From positions 467,610-531,609 of the forward strand of contig PTFA01000043.1 of NCBI GenBank assembly GCA_003342895.1: 64,000 nt of DNA. Direction: 5' to 3'. A program made the translations under genes and the position numbers. The stretch comes from Casuarius casuarius (taxonomy: Eukaryota > Chordata > Aves > Casuariiformes > Casuariidae). Under the pieces are notes generated by a model. The model had not been told where the DNA came from and did no database searches. It saw only the letters and a program-made list of their open reading frames with translations. Positions 1 to 10,659 of this stretch are shown here, piece after piece (the stretch's first letter is position 1; each line of letters starts with the position of its first letter).

Positions 1-2110
1 TATGCTAGTCCTTCACACTTGAAATACAGGTTTCACATTGTTTGTGTTTCAAGTAAAATAGATCTGGAGATCTGCAATGAAAATCCTTCACATCATAACC
101 ACAAATCCACAATTTTTGCTGTTGGTAAAACCAGCCAGCAGAGCTCTTGTTGGCTGCGTTTAAAAGACAGTGCTATGAAAGTATCCTCAAATGGCCACTT
201 CACCCAACCAGTCCTTAATTTTCGTGGTGCTAAACATTCAAACACACAAGGACTATTTCAAAACACTAAACCAAAAAAACAGTACGCTAGGACATCACCT
301 TTAATAACAAGGTCAGCAACACACCTTTGCTCCGTGAATTATTCAAGCACCTACTACTCGCGGGCTGAACTCCACACCAAATGGCAAAGAGGATATGGCT
401 AAAGCACAAAATCAAAGCAAATTAAGTCGAGCCTACTTCAAATTATTTTAGCAAGTACAGCACACTACATTTAAACCAGGTTCTCCAAAGAGAAAACCCT
501 CCACAGCCACCACTCCTCAGGGTAGCTCACCGCATGTTCAAAACTTCTGAATTCATCCTAGATTTCAAAACATGGAAGCAAAGGTCAGGTGAAAAAAAAG
601 TCTTTAATAAAAATATTCGGGATGAGTCAGGCACCCGCTCCATTGCTCTGTCAAGACCTGAGCGTGCTTCCCTGTAGGTTTGGTACCCGCCATAGTTAGA
701 CAGGGAGAGCGTGTCACTGACTGACAAACTGTAGCTAAAGACCTATGGTATTTGTTGTCTCGTGTTCCTAGCAATAATGATTTTTGATTTTGATATCTTC
801 CTCCTCTCTCCCTCCAATACACAGAGACAACTTTGCCTCAGGTAGAGCTGAGGGCTAAAATGCTCTCGCTAGTGATGCGCCCGTGATCTGGCATCTGCGT
901 CTCACCCAGCTGAAGCCACTCGCTGCAGTACCTGATCAGCATTGCTATGATGCTTCCTTGCAATGCTGCAAAAAGGTTCCGAGTGCTTTTGCATGATGCC
1001 ACAATTTGACTGAATGAAGCAAAATTGCCTGCATTTCTCCAAGCCAGTTCTCAACAGAAGCAGTCGCTCACCCATTTATTTCCATGGTGCCTGGCCAAAG
1101 CATCACAAAGAAGCGCACTCCAAATTTTCTTCTATTGATATATAAATACAGTCACTTCAGCTAAAGAGCTGTCAAGTCACTCTGACACCTGGTAACTTGA
1201 TTAAATCTATATTAAGGTAGCACATCGTACTGCACGCCCTTTAACACGGAGGAGGGAAATAATTAAGTTTTAAAGCTAGCTGGTGAAAGATAATGCCAAG
1301 TCTGGTTTGCTGCTGCCGTGCTGATAAAGGAAGGGGTATACAATTGAACATTAATTAGGTACAAGCAAACATCTTTGCTAATAGCTCATGTTCTCATTCC
1401 CAAAATGTCAACAACAGATATTAGTGCCAGATGCCGGTACAACATCTCCCATGACTGGGAGCGGGACATGGGAATTGGCTTGTGCATTCGGAGAAAATGC
1501 CAGTGCTGTCAAGGGGGATCTGGCATGATGTCATGAGAGCAGCAAATTTCCTCAGAAGGGATTTACCAAACAAGCCTCACTATTATTAATGATGATCCAC
1601 GTGTCGCGCAGCAAGGCCCTGGGAAGCAAAATGAAACCAGTGAACTGGTGTAACCTGTGAACCAGAGACAACATCAGTACTGTGAGACCAACGTATAAAT
1701 CACTGGAGGCTTTTAAAGTTATCAAGCATCTTCCACGCAAATTGCTTTAAAGAGGTTACTCAACCCACTGCCTCGGCTGCAAAAATTTCAGGAGAAAAAG
1801 CTTGCCACATTGCATAAATCATCATTGCCCTGATGATGCTCAACCAGCGAAGCTCGAGCAGTGTGGACAAAGGGAGGACACAGGCTACATTATTGTATAT
1901 ACAGGGTAAGCAGCTCCCACCCTGGGGCTTTCGCTGTATTAAGGGTGAAATATAGAAAGTGGAAAAACAAAAAGCTGGACAGAAGGAAGCAAATTCTAAA
2001 TCCTCCTGTAACTGAAAGGTCAAGGTATAACACCATCCAAACCAACTTTTAGCCACAGCACAGGATTTAACAGCAGATGCTTTTTTTGCATGCGCATACC
2101 AGAAGTGGAC
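1..2110. other. Non-coding AT-rich segment
   Basis: No coding region is supported here. Open frames are short, overlap on both strands and show no recognisable domain. The stretch near 1200-1400 contains AT-rich, TAATTA-like words (for example around 1350) but not densely enough to single out an element. No tRNA, rRNA or recognisable transposon is visible. Confidence 0.6.
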
Positions 2111-2123
2111 ACATCCAAAACAA

Positions 2124-2269
2124 CGGCAACCCACGGCCACAACGTCCTCAGCACCACGCAGCGGTACCGACCAAGCGCCGGCTCGCGGAGACACCCACCA
2201 CGGGCTGAACCGCCTGCCCGCTGCAGCACCCGGGCTTTGCCGGCAAATCGCCCTTCCACGCACGCCGAC
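2124..2269. promoter_or_regulatory. CpG-rich patch
   Basis: I count 19 CpG dinucleotides in about 146 bases, far above the surrounding AT-rich DNA, where CpG is scarce. The patch is much shorter than a classical CpG island, so it could be an island core, an enhancer core or a GC-rich unmethylated remnant. A 172-codon minus-strand frame (1760-2278) and two shorter frames run through it, but their Arg/Ala/Gly-rich translation follows from GC content. No TATA box or splice-donor pair is obvious beside it. Confidence 0.4.
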
Positions 2270-2279
2270 CTGGAGCAAC

Positions 2280-4335
2280 TCAGCTTCGTTTTACGGATTT
2301 GATCAGAACACAGCTTGGGATGGCATAAACAAAAGCTCTTGAAAATTTGTAAATAATGCATTTCCATAATGATANTTGAATTGAAGTTTAATCAAATCAA
2401 GTAGGATCCTTTCAAATATCACTTATCCTTTAACTACAGTTTCCAAACCTCTTAAATCCTGGCTTTTCTTTTAATCTCACATGAAAATTGTATTACACTA
2501 ATACTGTTTACATCTCATTTCCTCTTTTCCACGTAAAAATATCACTAACTACATTTCATTTCTCTTCCACTGCTCTTCCCCCATGCCATAAATCCCATGG
2601 GTCTTCCACGGCTCAAGCTCTCTGTGCTATTTGCTGCTTTCGAAATAGCCACCGATTTTGCAGCTAAAGCAGCCTGGACTGTAAAGCTCTTTTCAGAGCC
2701 AGGTCCCATCACTTCTGGCCAGATGGGTGCCGCGAGGAAGTCCAAGCTGACACCAGGTTATGGGTCCGGCAGTTTTACACCTCTCCCTCAGCTAACTGCC
2801 TGGCAAGGAGCACAAGACCAACCAGCACTGAAAAACCTGGTCTTACCCTGGATTTTCTAAAATACAGGACTTCTCAGTGCTCAGGATGTTGCTTTACCAT
2901 TTTCAAAGAGAGATGATAATTTGTGAAAGCCTGAGTATTTGTATGCTCTCCACATTCAGCTCGGCTTTAATGGGAGTGGACCAAACCCAAAGCCTTCATT
3001 CGAAAACCTGTAAAATCCAGCAATTTCAATGAACTCGTAAATCACGCCTACCTTCTTCCCTGGCTCCCGGACGTCAGCCCCCAAGTCTTTTGTTGCTTTT
3101 AGCACAATCTCTATATATTTTGCTCAGGAGCACGTTCGCTTCAATACGGAGGCCCCTAAATCCCCTGCCCTAAAACTGCAAAAGATCTAGAAAGGCAGCC
3201 GGCTCCAGGAAGAGCGGTACCTAGTTTTTCTGACATTGGGGCACGTTCAACAGGGATTTCGCCGAAGACTAAAGGCAGCTTGGAAACAAGGCAGTATTTT
3301 CACTCACCTGAGAAGGGTTCAGAGTTATTGCATATTGTGTATTGTGTCTTCTGAGCTGAGAAGCGCAACATACCCTGAGGCCACAAAAAGAGTAAGAGGC
3401 ATTTACTTGCATCTTTTCTGCCTCTCTAGTTACCTGTGTTCAGCTGCTGTTTGGAAAAGAAAAGCTCTGAGCCGTATCCATACCATGGTTCAAAGGAAGA
3501 CCTATCACGGCCGCACCAGTACCGCTGCCCTGCCTTTCATGCCGAAACAGGCTCCTTATCCGGGTCACTAGCAGCTAAGTGCAATAGCAGGCTGCAATAT
3601 TTTCAGTAATCCCGCTGATAAAAGCAAACGCCCAAAGACAACGTTTGAATAAAGACTTTTTTTTTAAGAGATACCTTTAATCACTTCATTTACCTTTTAA
3701 TTTTCTAGACAGAGACTTTCAACTCTTGGGCTGTTAAATTGCAAATTCTTGTCAGGGAAAGAATAGACCATGCCAAAAAAAAAAAAAATAGTCATAGAGG
3801 AATCTAGACCATCACTGGCACAAGTTGGCTTAGAGCCACCATGCGATACCTCTGCGTTGAGCTGGTCACCCACCCGGGCCACCAAAAAGTCCCCTTCACT
3901 GCCACTAGACTAGCTCATCACTGCAATGAGCACCAAGATAAACTACCCAAGAAGCAAAGGATGTTCCATTTTGCCTCTCCTCTCCTGTGTTCGTTTCTGA
4001 AAAGATCTCCCCACAGGGAAACACAGACCTTAGAAACACCGGTATTCTAAGTGTTCAAACGTGCACTCCTCACGTGGCTCCAGAGCTGGATTTATGAGTT
4101 TGGCCTCCTTACAGCTACCACCAAAATCGGATTTCCTTGCACCATTAGGGCTGCACGTTTTCACGGCGGTGTTTCCCCTACGCTTGCGTGGAGACACGAG
4201 ACGGGGCCCGAGTCCTCCTCTTCACTTTGATGGCAGGAGGGCCGCTGTTTCTTTAAGGCCTATCTCGGCAGAAACGCACAAAATCCTTGGGATCAGCCTG
4301 AAAGAGAGGCCAAGGACATTCCTTCCCAAGCATTA
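2280..4335. other. Non-coding segment with A/T runs
   Basis: Unresolved base at 2375. A 14-base A run lies at 3775-3788 and a T run at about 3657-3665. Several short open frames occur on both strands, none resembling a known protein. Local GC-rich patches near 2700-2800 and 3180-3260 have modest CpG content. I see no defined gene or repeat. Confidence 0.55.
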
Positions 4336-4339
4336 TATT

Positions 4340-4930
4340 TGGTTTCACATGAGATGATTAGACTCATCCATGCTAATTACACTAGAAAGAACTAATTAGA
4401 AAAATCTACCATTCAGCTAATGAGGGCTGGGCCTTAACTATCTCAGCACTTAATTTTTCAGGTTGTAAAATATTACTTTACCCTCCTTCCCCCCCACCAT
4501 CGCGTGCCGTCACCACGTTGATTCTTGCAGGAGACTCCATCATTAAATATCTACTAAAGAAATATTTGCGACTATATAGCACGGATTTCCGCCCGCCACG
4601 GCTGAGCTGCTGCAAACGCAGAAGGCAAAATCGCTAATGAATCTGGCACCGCGCTTCAGCGCCGCCTTTTCAATAACTATACTTTTTCCTCCCCTTGGGA
4701 ATGCCGCCGGAGAAGGGATTTCACATGCAATATTATCAATGTGGGAGGAGAGTTTATTAAAAAGCAATGATATCACCTGATAAAGACTAACGTCTCTGCC
4801 AAGGGTTATAGTATTTAGCGGGAAGCTGATGGAATGAGCATAATGAAAAGCTAATAAATCAGAGCCCTTCATTATACAATAAACTCATTAAGTTACTCCT
4901 TGAAAATGGCAAGCCAGACAAGGCACAATA
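4340..4930. promoter_or_regulatory. Enhancer-like block rich in homeodomain cores
   Basis: The sequence carries CTAATTAC near 4373 and CTAATTAG near 4392, followed by a GCTAATGAGG word near 4416. A second half at 4540-4930 mixes a CpG-containing core (about 4590-4720) with GATA-like, ATCAAT and ATTAAAAAG words and a CACAT...ATGTG inverted pair around 4722-4743. This mixture of AT-rich homeodomain sites with an undegraded CpG core is typical of conserved developmental enhancers. Conservation cannot be seen from one sequence, so this is a composition-based guess. A 109-codon minus-strand frame over it looks incidental. Confidence 0.3.
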
Positions 4931-4934
4931 TTGT

Positions 4935-7235
4935 TAGACGAGTGATGTTAAAAGCTTTCCTAGAAAATATAAATTCAAAGGCAGCCTTTGAATTTTGCTG
5001 TATTTACATACTTAGTGTCCATTTGGAGGTTTAATGAAAGATATTAGGAAATATCTATGTGGTGCAGCATCCATTCAGCACAGAAACTGTGCTTTTCAAA
5101 AGAGGGTTTGCAGACAGCCTGGCAGGGGACCAAACCCCACGCTCGGTAAGATGATGTGTGAAATTAGTGCAAATTGAAACGCCAGATCTTCCATTTTTGC
5201 GAAAACCTTTGAAAAATCAGATGTATTTCTCTACTGGATTTCTTACTTTATCTCCCCCTCCCCCAAATATACATTTTCCCCTGAAGCCGCTAAACTAAAT
5301 CTATTTAAACGTATGACCAGTTTGATTCCCATTTTTAATAGGTTTAAGAAGACCCATCCTGAAATCCTAACTGTGCAATACTAGAAATGTAATGAGAAAT
5401 CCCAGACATCTCTGACCTAGCTAAACTTTATGACAGAGGTTACACAGGAACTGAACGTAATTGGCCTCATCCTTACTTCAGTCAAACTCATGTAAATCAG
5501 AAGGAAATCATCCGAAATTAGTAGAATTAGACTAGTGATTAATTACACTGATTTCGCTATATCATCTATGCTGGGACAATGCTTCTAAAAAACTAAGTTC
5601 CGTAATCTTCATATTTTTAACACCTTAATACAGACTGTTTACAAAATTGTTTAATCATCTATTGCTATAAAGAATTAAAACTATTATGCAATAAAGCCGT
5701 ATATATATGCATATAAAGAAAGAGGGAGAAATACAGCAAATGTTGCTCTTTGTTAATTAGCCTAATTAAATACACCTACTTCTAATCCTGAACCAGAAAC
5801 TATGGGGTTTGGACTGATATTGAGAGCAAAGCAAGAGACGGGTGTTATATAGAGGGAGAGATTGCAATGAAAGGGTTCAGCTCAGAGGTTTCAGTGCCGG
5901 CAGTCGGAAAGACCCATACGAGGAAACCCAACCAACCAGAGCCAGTGGAAATGCCTGAAAATGACCCCGTTTTCCTTCGCAGGACTGAAGCGCAGGAGCT
6001 ATTTTTTTGACATGAATAAAGCCAGAATAATATAAGAAATCTCAATATCGGTTACGGTTAATTGGGTCTGAGTTCAGACCACAGGGAAAAAGTGCATTGG
6101 TAGAAGAGTATTTATAAGGAAAGTGAGTTTGGAGAGAGCAAGGGAATTCTAACACATTTCTGGCATTTTTGACTGCCTTTGGAATGAAAGCAATATATTT
6201 ATAGGTGGGTGACAGAAGAAAATCACCCTGACTGCATCTTTGTATATGCAAACAATTTACTTTACACACTGTATACATCGAGAACATATTTAGGAGCATA
6301 TATTGCTCACTTGTAGCATTTCTGTTACCTCTGCCAGTCTTCACAGTCAGCAAGCAATTAAATAGTTACAAACGTCTGCTTGTGTCTAACTTGTGCCGAT
6401 TGTGGTCCTTAATAGTCTACATTCAAATATTCCGGAGACCAAGTTTATTCCTCATCTATGTTAATATTATGACATGGCCCTGGTGTAAATGACTAACTTG
6501 TCACCAGAACTCGCAGTACAATATTCCCAGGGCATTTTGCAGCTTAATGCCCACGCACGTGACTACATCGGTGGATGCGGGTCCCTGGCACGTCGAGATG
6601 ATCGGCCCCTCGTGATACACCGACGAAGCAATCAATCACGTCAGTGGTGGGGAGAGACGCAGCGTTGCAGGTCTAACGGGGACTACTAGCACAGTTTGGT
6701 CCTGAATAACAGTGTTTCCACTACTGCCTGAGCAGAAGAAGTTTTCTTCCGGGGAAGACCAGATGGCAGCTACTGGAATCACCTTTTAAACACACTATAG
6801 ACAGCAGATCACAGGAAGAAATGTATAGTAGAAGAGAAGCTTCCTTTGGTGAGGGAGTCACTGATCCACCCACCCACCCATACATCATCATCACGTGCAT
6901 CTTCAGGCTTGGAAGAGGAAAAGCTCACTTCACTGCCATTTATTCCCAGATACAGCATTACTATTGCCTGGAGGAGCGGCCTATCGGAGGAGATGCTCCA
7001 TCTAAAAAAATATAAACAAGTATTTGCCAGGTCTACCTGGGAATTAACATTTTAAGAGAAACCAAAGAAAGAAGAGATGATAAAGGTTAGGAGAAGAAGA
7101 ATCTGCAAAACCAGCTGCTATCAGCACACTATAACCATGTTCTCCACACCAGCTTCCCTATGGTCCTTAAGGTAAAATATTTGGGGGCATTAAGACCTTA
7201 TCAGCTCACAGAATGCAAGACTTGTTTTTAAGACT
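4935..7235. other. Non-coding segment, one possible ancient repeat
   Basis: No gene is supported. A TATATATATGCATATA stretch lies at about 5699-5714. A minus-strand frame at 6042-6353 and a plus-strand frame at 6489-6689 show no recognisable domain. CCCACCCACCCA is found near 6867. The part at 5459-5560 is listed separately as a possible ancient repeat remnant. Confidence 0.55.
5459..5560. repeat. Possible degraded ancient palindromic repeat
   Basis: The stretch contains words such as GGCCTCATCC, ACTTCAGTCAA, GTAAATCAGAAG and TTACACTGATTT. It resembles the family of old palindromic repeats in reptile and bird DNA built from arms reading roughly 'gtaaatcag...gaagtcaatgg...ctgatttac'. The recollection of that family is from memory and I cannot give a database name. 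The match is weak and interrupted. Confidence 0.25.
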
Positions 7236-7239
7236 TACA

Positions 7240-7720
7240 ATAATAATAAAAAGCTCACATTTTCTGTCAACCAGCCCAAAATAGGCAACCCTTATTATCT
7301 GTTATGTCAGCTGTGCCTAAAAAAAAATCAAGTGAAACAGTGTGTACCCTTTAATAGTTAATCCTCTAACATGTAATTAGGCATTCACATGACAATCAGA
7401 ACAGGACTATATTTCATGTTTGCCTTCCCTTTCAAAGCCTCTACTAGAGGGGCACTTACTCTGTCAAATCTGCTATAGTAATCAAAACATTGAAATTACT
7501 TCTTTCCACACTAAATATACTGGAACTGGTTGTTTGATTAAATGTAGAGCAGAGAGTGCAATTTGCTAAATTACAAGTATTCTGAACATGTAAATATAGT
7601 TTAATTACTGCAATTAAAGAAGATTACTGGAGATTGGCAGATGGGAATGTAATGCTGTTTTAATTAGAGTTTTTAATGCACTGTAACATAAGCATAATAT
7701 TAACCCTTTATCCTAGAAAG
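7240..7720. promoter_or_regulatory. Enhancer-like block, dense TAATTA and an E-box
   Basis: TAATTA-type cores occur near 7373, 7602 and 7661. The paired words TTAATTACTG and CAATTAAAGA sit back to back at 7601-7620. A CAGATG E-box lies near 7638, followed by GGGAATGTAATG. The block is AT-rich but not low-complexity and has no sizeable open frame on either strand. The arrangement resembles conserved neural or limb enhancers bound by homeodomain and bHLH factors. This is inference from motif density only. Confidence 0.32.
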
Positions 7721-7724
7721 GGCT

Positions 7725-8125
7725 GGCTAGTCTCTGAAAAAATATTCTTTGAAAAATGTACTAGAGCTAGTGTTTCATAACAAGACTTCAAGTCAATTCA
7801 CTGTAAAGTGCCAGGATAATTTGGGAGAGTTTCAGATGTTATTTGTGGTACACGCACTGCAGAACAGATACATTCTGCAGCGCAGTCAGAAAAAAACCAC
7901 GCGAGGTGGGCACATTGTTTGTGCCCTGGAAGAGGAAACGTATGAAAATACAGCATTTGGGTAGATGGATTGTGTTTCATAAAGAGCGCAATCATAGCTG
8001 CATCACTAGAGACTTCAGATTCTTTCATGAAAGTTAAAGTACCTCACTCCCAAAGATTTACCAAACATGAAAAGAGAAAACGTTTCAAAATGCATTAGCT
8101 CAATTTTGAAAAACTGCTGCACAGA
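7725..8125. other. Non-coding segment
   Basis: Three short overlapping frames on both strands (7749-8037) are not recognisable. Nothing else stands out apart from a 7-base run of A at about 7891. Confidence 0.5.
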
Positions 8126-8129
8126 GACA

Positions 8130-8580
8130 CAGAACAATATTGCCCGGGGCCTGGGTTATTACTACTCAGCCTCCAGAACAGTGTTTGTTTCATAAAGTAA
8201 TATTCCAGAATGTACTAAGCAATTTTTGTCATCTTGAAAGCTATCACTTGCAACATTTTATCCATTTAAGTCAATAGCCCATTAGAAATTCTAATTGAAA
8301 GTTCAATACTCTGCTTGGAATCTTACAATAGAGGTTGCCTTTGGAAAGCCATTTAAAGTCTTAATCTCTTTATCATTTGGTATTTTGAAGCCTAACTTTG
8401 TTCTTGTTAGGCAGATCAATGGCATTAATTTACAAAATGGGGGAAAATGTCACCCTTCATCCTTTAAATCTCAGCGCGGCGAAGAGCAGCGTAAGCGAAT
8501 CCGACCGTTGCTCTCCCATATTAGCAGAAAACGGTGCCATGGGAGGTTTGACCTACAAATTTTAATTACTGCATGAAAAA
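8130..8580. promoter_or_regulatory. Enhancer-like AT-rich block
   Basis: Contains the near-palindrome ATTAGAA-A-TTCTAAT around 8282-8296 and words such as AACAATATTGCCCGGGGCC, GGCATTAATTTAC and TTTTAATTACTGCATG. Much of the block is free of simple repeats and of interspersed-repeat signatures. A 93-codon plus frame (8295-8576) is present but has no known domain. The call is tentative and rests on composition alone. Confidence 0.22.
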
Positions 8581-8584
8581 TTCA

Positions 8585-10600
8585 GTTCCTGGAGATGAAT
8601 AGAGACTTGAGGAAAAGCAGAAGTCCACCTTCTGAGTGATGCAGAGCTTAACTCTTCAAAGGCTGCATCGGTGGATGAAGCAGCATGCACTGCCTTCAAT
8701 AGGTGATGCCTGCAAGGTGCAAGATCAAACTGCACAAGCAGCTGAAGAAAGGAATCTTACCTCCGAACTAGCATTGTGCGTCTCCAAAATAGATGGACAC
8801 TGGTATCCTCTAGGGAAGCAAATGTGGTGAGAATTTGTTTTTAAATGTTTCTGACTACGATAACAACTGCTAGTTAACTCGGCTCACCCGTTGCCATTTT
8901 ATCAGTAGAGAGAGGTTTCCACCTATGGTCTTTGCCTCAAACACAATGCAAACAGTATGCAACAATGCCAGACATTTTGACCCAGCAAGAAACTTAACAC
9001 CAGCAAGAACTAGGGGTTTCCACAGGCAGTTTTGGAAATCTTAGGTGATCCACACGGATATGTTCCATGAATTACTCCTTGTAATATGAGTTTCCATATG
9101 TCAAGCTAAGCTGGCCTTAAAAACCAAAAAAACCCCAACCCACTATTATTTTGCAAAGATTTATCTCTTTTCCTAATATTTGTCATCCTTTACTGTATTC
9201 ATTTTGGCGTGTGCCAGACTGGGATGTACGCATTCATGCTCTCCAAGACACATACAAGAACAAAAAAACACAAAAATGAGAGCTGGTATTATAATGCAAA
9301 ACTAGGTGCCTTCCCCTGCCAGCACGGTACAGCGAAATGATTGTGCTGCCCTGCAGGTGCCACAGGTTCAAGATTGCTCTTGGAATTTTTCCATTCCAGA
9401 GATGGCAATTATTTGCGGTTGGGTGACGCGGGGTGAATAGAAAACTCCCTTGTTATCTGAACCACAAATTAAGGATTTGGATCTCTAGATCTCTGATGGC
9501 TACTTTGATGGTCATACAAACAGGAGGGGAACAGAGAGAGGGGAAAAAAAAGAGAGAGAGCTAAAGAAGCCCACAACTGCAGCTGCCTTGGGTTGTCAGC
9601 ACACGCTTTTAAACAGCTGGGGGAGCGCAGGCACCTGCGTATGTGCATGTTACGTATATCTGTGCGTGAGGGGCACAATTCATTAATTCTCTCCTTTCAT
9701 AAGCTTTTTATATCCTCCTGGCCCCAGCCAATTTCAGCACAACTCCTTGACCGCAACATCATGAACTTCCTGATGACGAGCTCTAGTACCTTTGACTTTG
9801 GTCCCCCACCTTCAGAATTAGAGGACAATCAGAACCAGGAAAGTTAGAGATACTTATATTCTATTATTTCCTGTGGATCACACTGCTGCCACATGCTAAT
9901 GTCAGGTATTCCATTTATTAGCATAACTTGACTTTAATGCATCTTTGTAGATTGTGATTGAGGCCTTATTGTGTTAGACACTCGACAAATGCAGAGCAAG
10001 AGATGTGCCCTGCTGCTGACAGCTCCTGGCAGACAAAGAGTAAAGCAAAAAGGGACTCTTCCAACAGAAGGCTGTCCGTACAGCAACGACCAAGTGAGGA
10101 AGAGAAACAAGAACTCCTGAATATACGTCCTGATTCCAAATCGCTAGAAAAGTATTTCTTCTATTAGATGCTAACTTCAGACACCCTATTACACCTGCAT
10201 TGGGGGAGCCGAAATTGTCACTCCCACTTGAAACAGCAGCTTCTTCATCACATTATTATTCAAAACACAACAGCAACGTGATTGTAGGATTTAGTCACTT
10301 GGATTGCTATTGCTGAACATCTTGGGTATAGTTTCTGTATAGGTTTCAGCTTGATTTAAGCCTCATAAGAAATTTGAGCAACTTATTCAACTCAGTGCAT
10401 TCGAAAGCTCTTGACTAGAACCTGCCTTAACATAGTGGGGACTGACCACTTACCGCTGTTAAAAAGCATCACACGTAACATAACGTGCAGGATCAAACTT
10501 CCAGTCTCGCCTCATATCAAGAGGGTGGAGCCTGAAGTCAGGACACGAACCACGAGCTTAAAACCTTTACACTGTATCTTAATAGTGATGTTAGTTAATA
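8585..10600. other. Non-coding segment with GA-rich tract
   Basis: A purine tract of A and GA repeats lies at about 9535-9562. The stretch 9870-9960 has several homeodomain-like words (GCTAATGTC, TTATTAGCAT, TTTAATGCAT) and could be a small regulatory element. Open frames here are short and unrecognised. No RNA gene or transposon is visible. Confidence 0.5.
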
Positions 10601-10620
10601 CTCAATTAGTTAGAAATCTT

Positions 10621-10656
10621 TACTTTGAACTGACTAACTACTTTGAACTAACTAAC
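10621..10656. repeat. 18-bp tandem duplication, two copies
   Basis: Copy 1 (10621-10638) and copy 2 (10639-10656) are identical except for one base (G at 10632, A at 10650). The repeated unit ends in a CTAAC word. Flanking ATTAGTTAG at about 10605 and CTAACTAAT at about 10652 add a small inverted component. This is a recent local duplication or a two-copy minisatellite seed, with no coding meaning that I can support. Confidence 0.85.
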
Positions 10657-10659
10657 TAA

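Noticed and set aside
1760..2278. 172-codon minus-strand open frame, the longest in the window
   Set aside because: It runs through a CpG-rich patch that removes stop codons. The translation is Arg/Ala/Gly-biased, shares space with two other frames and shows no domain.
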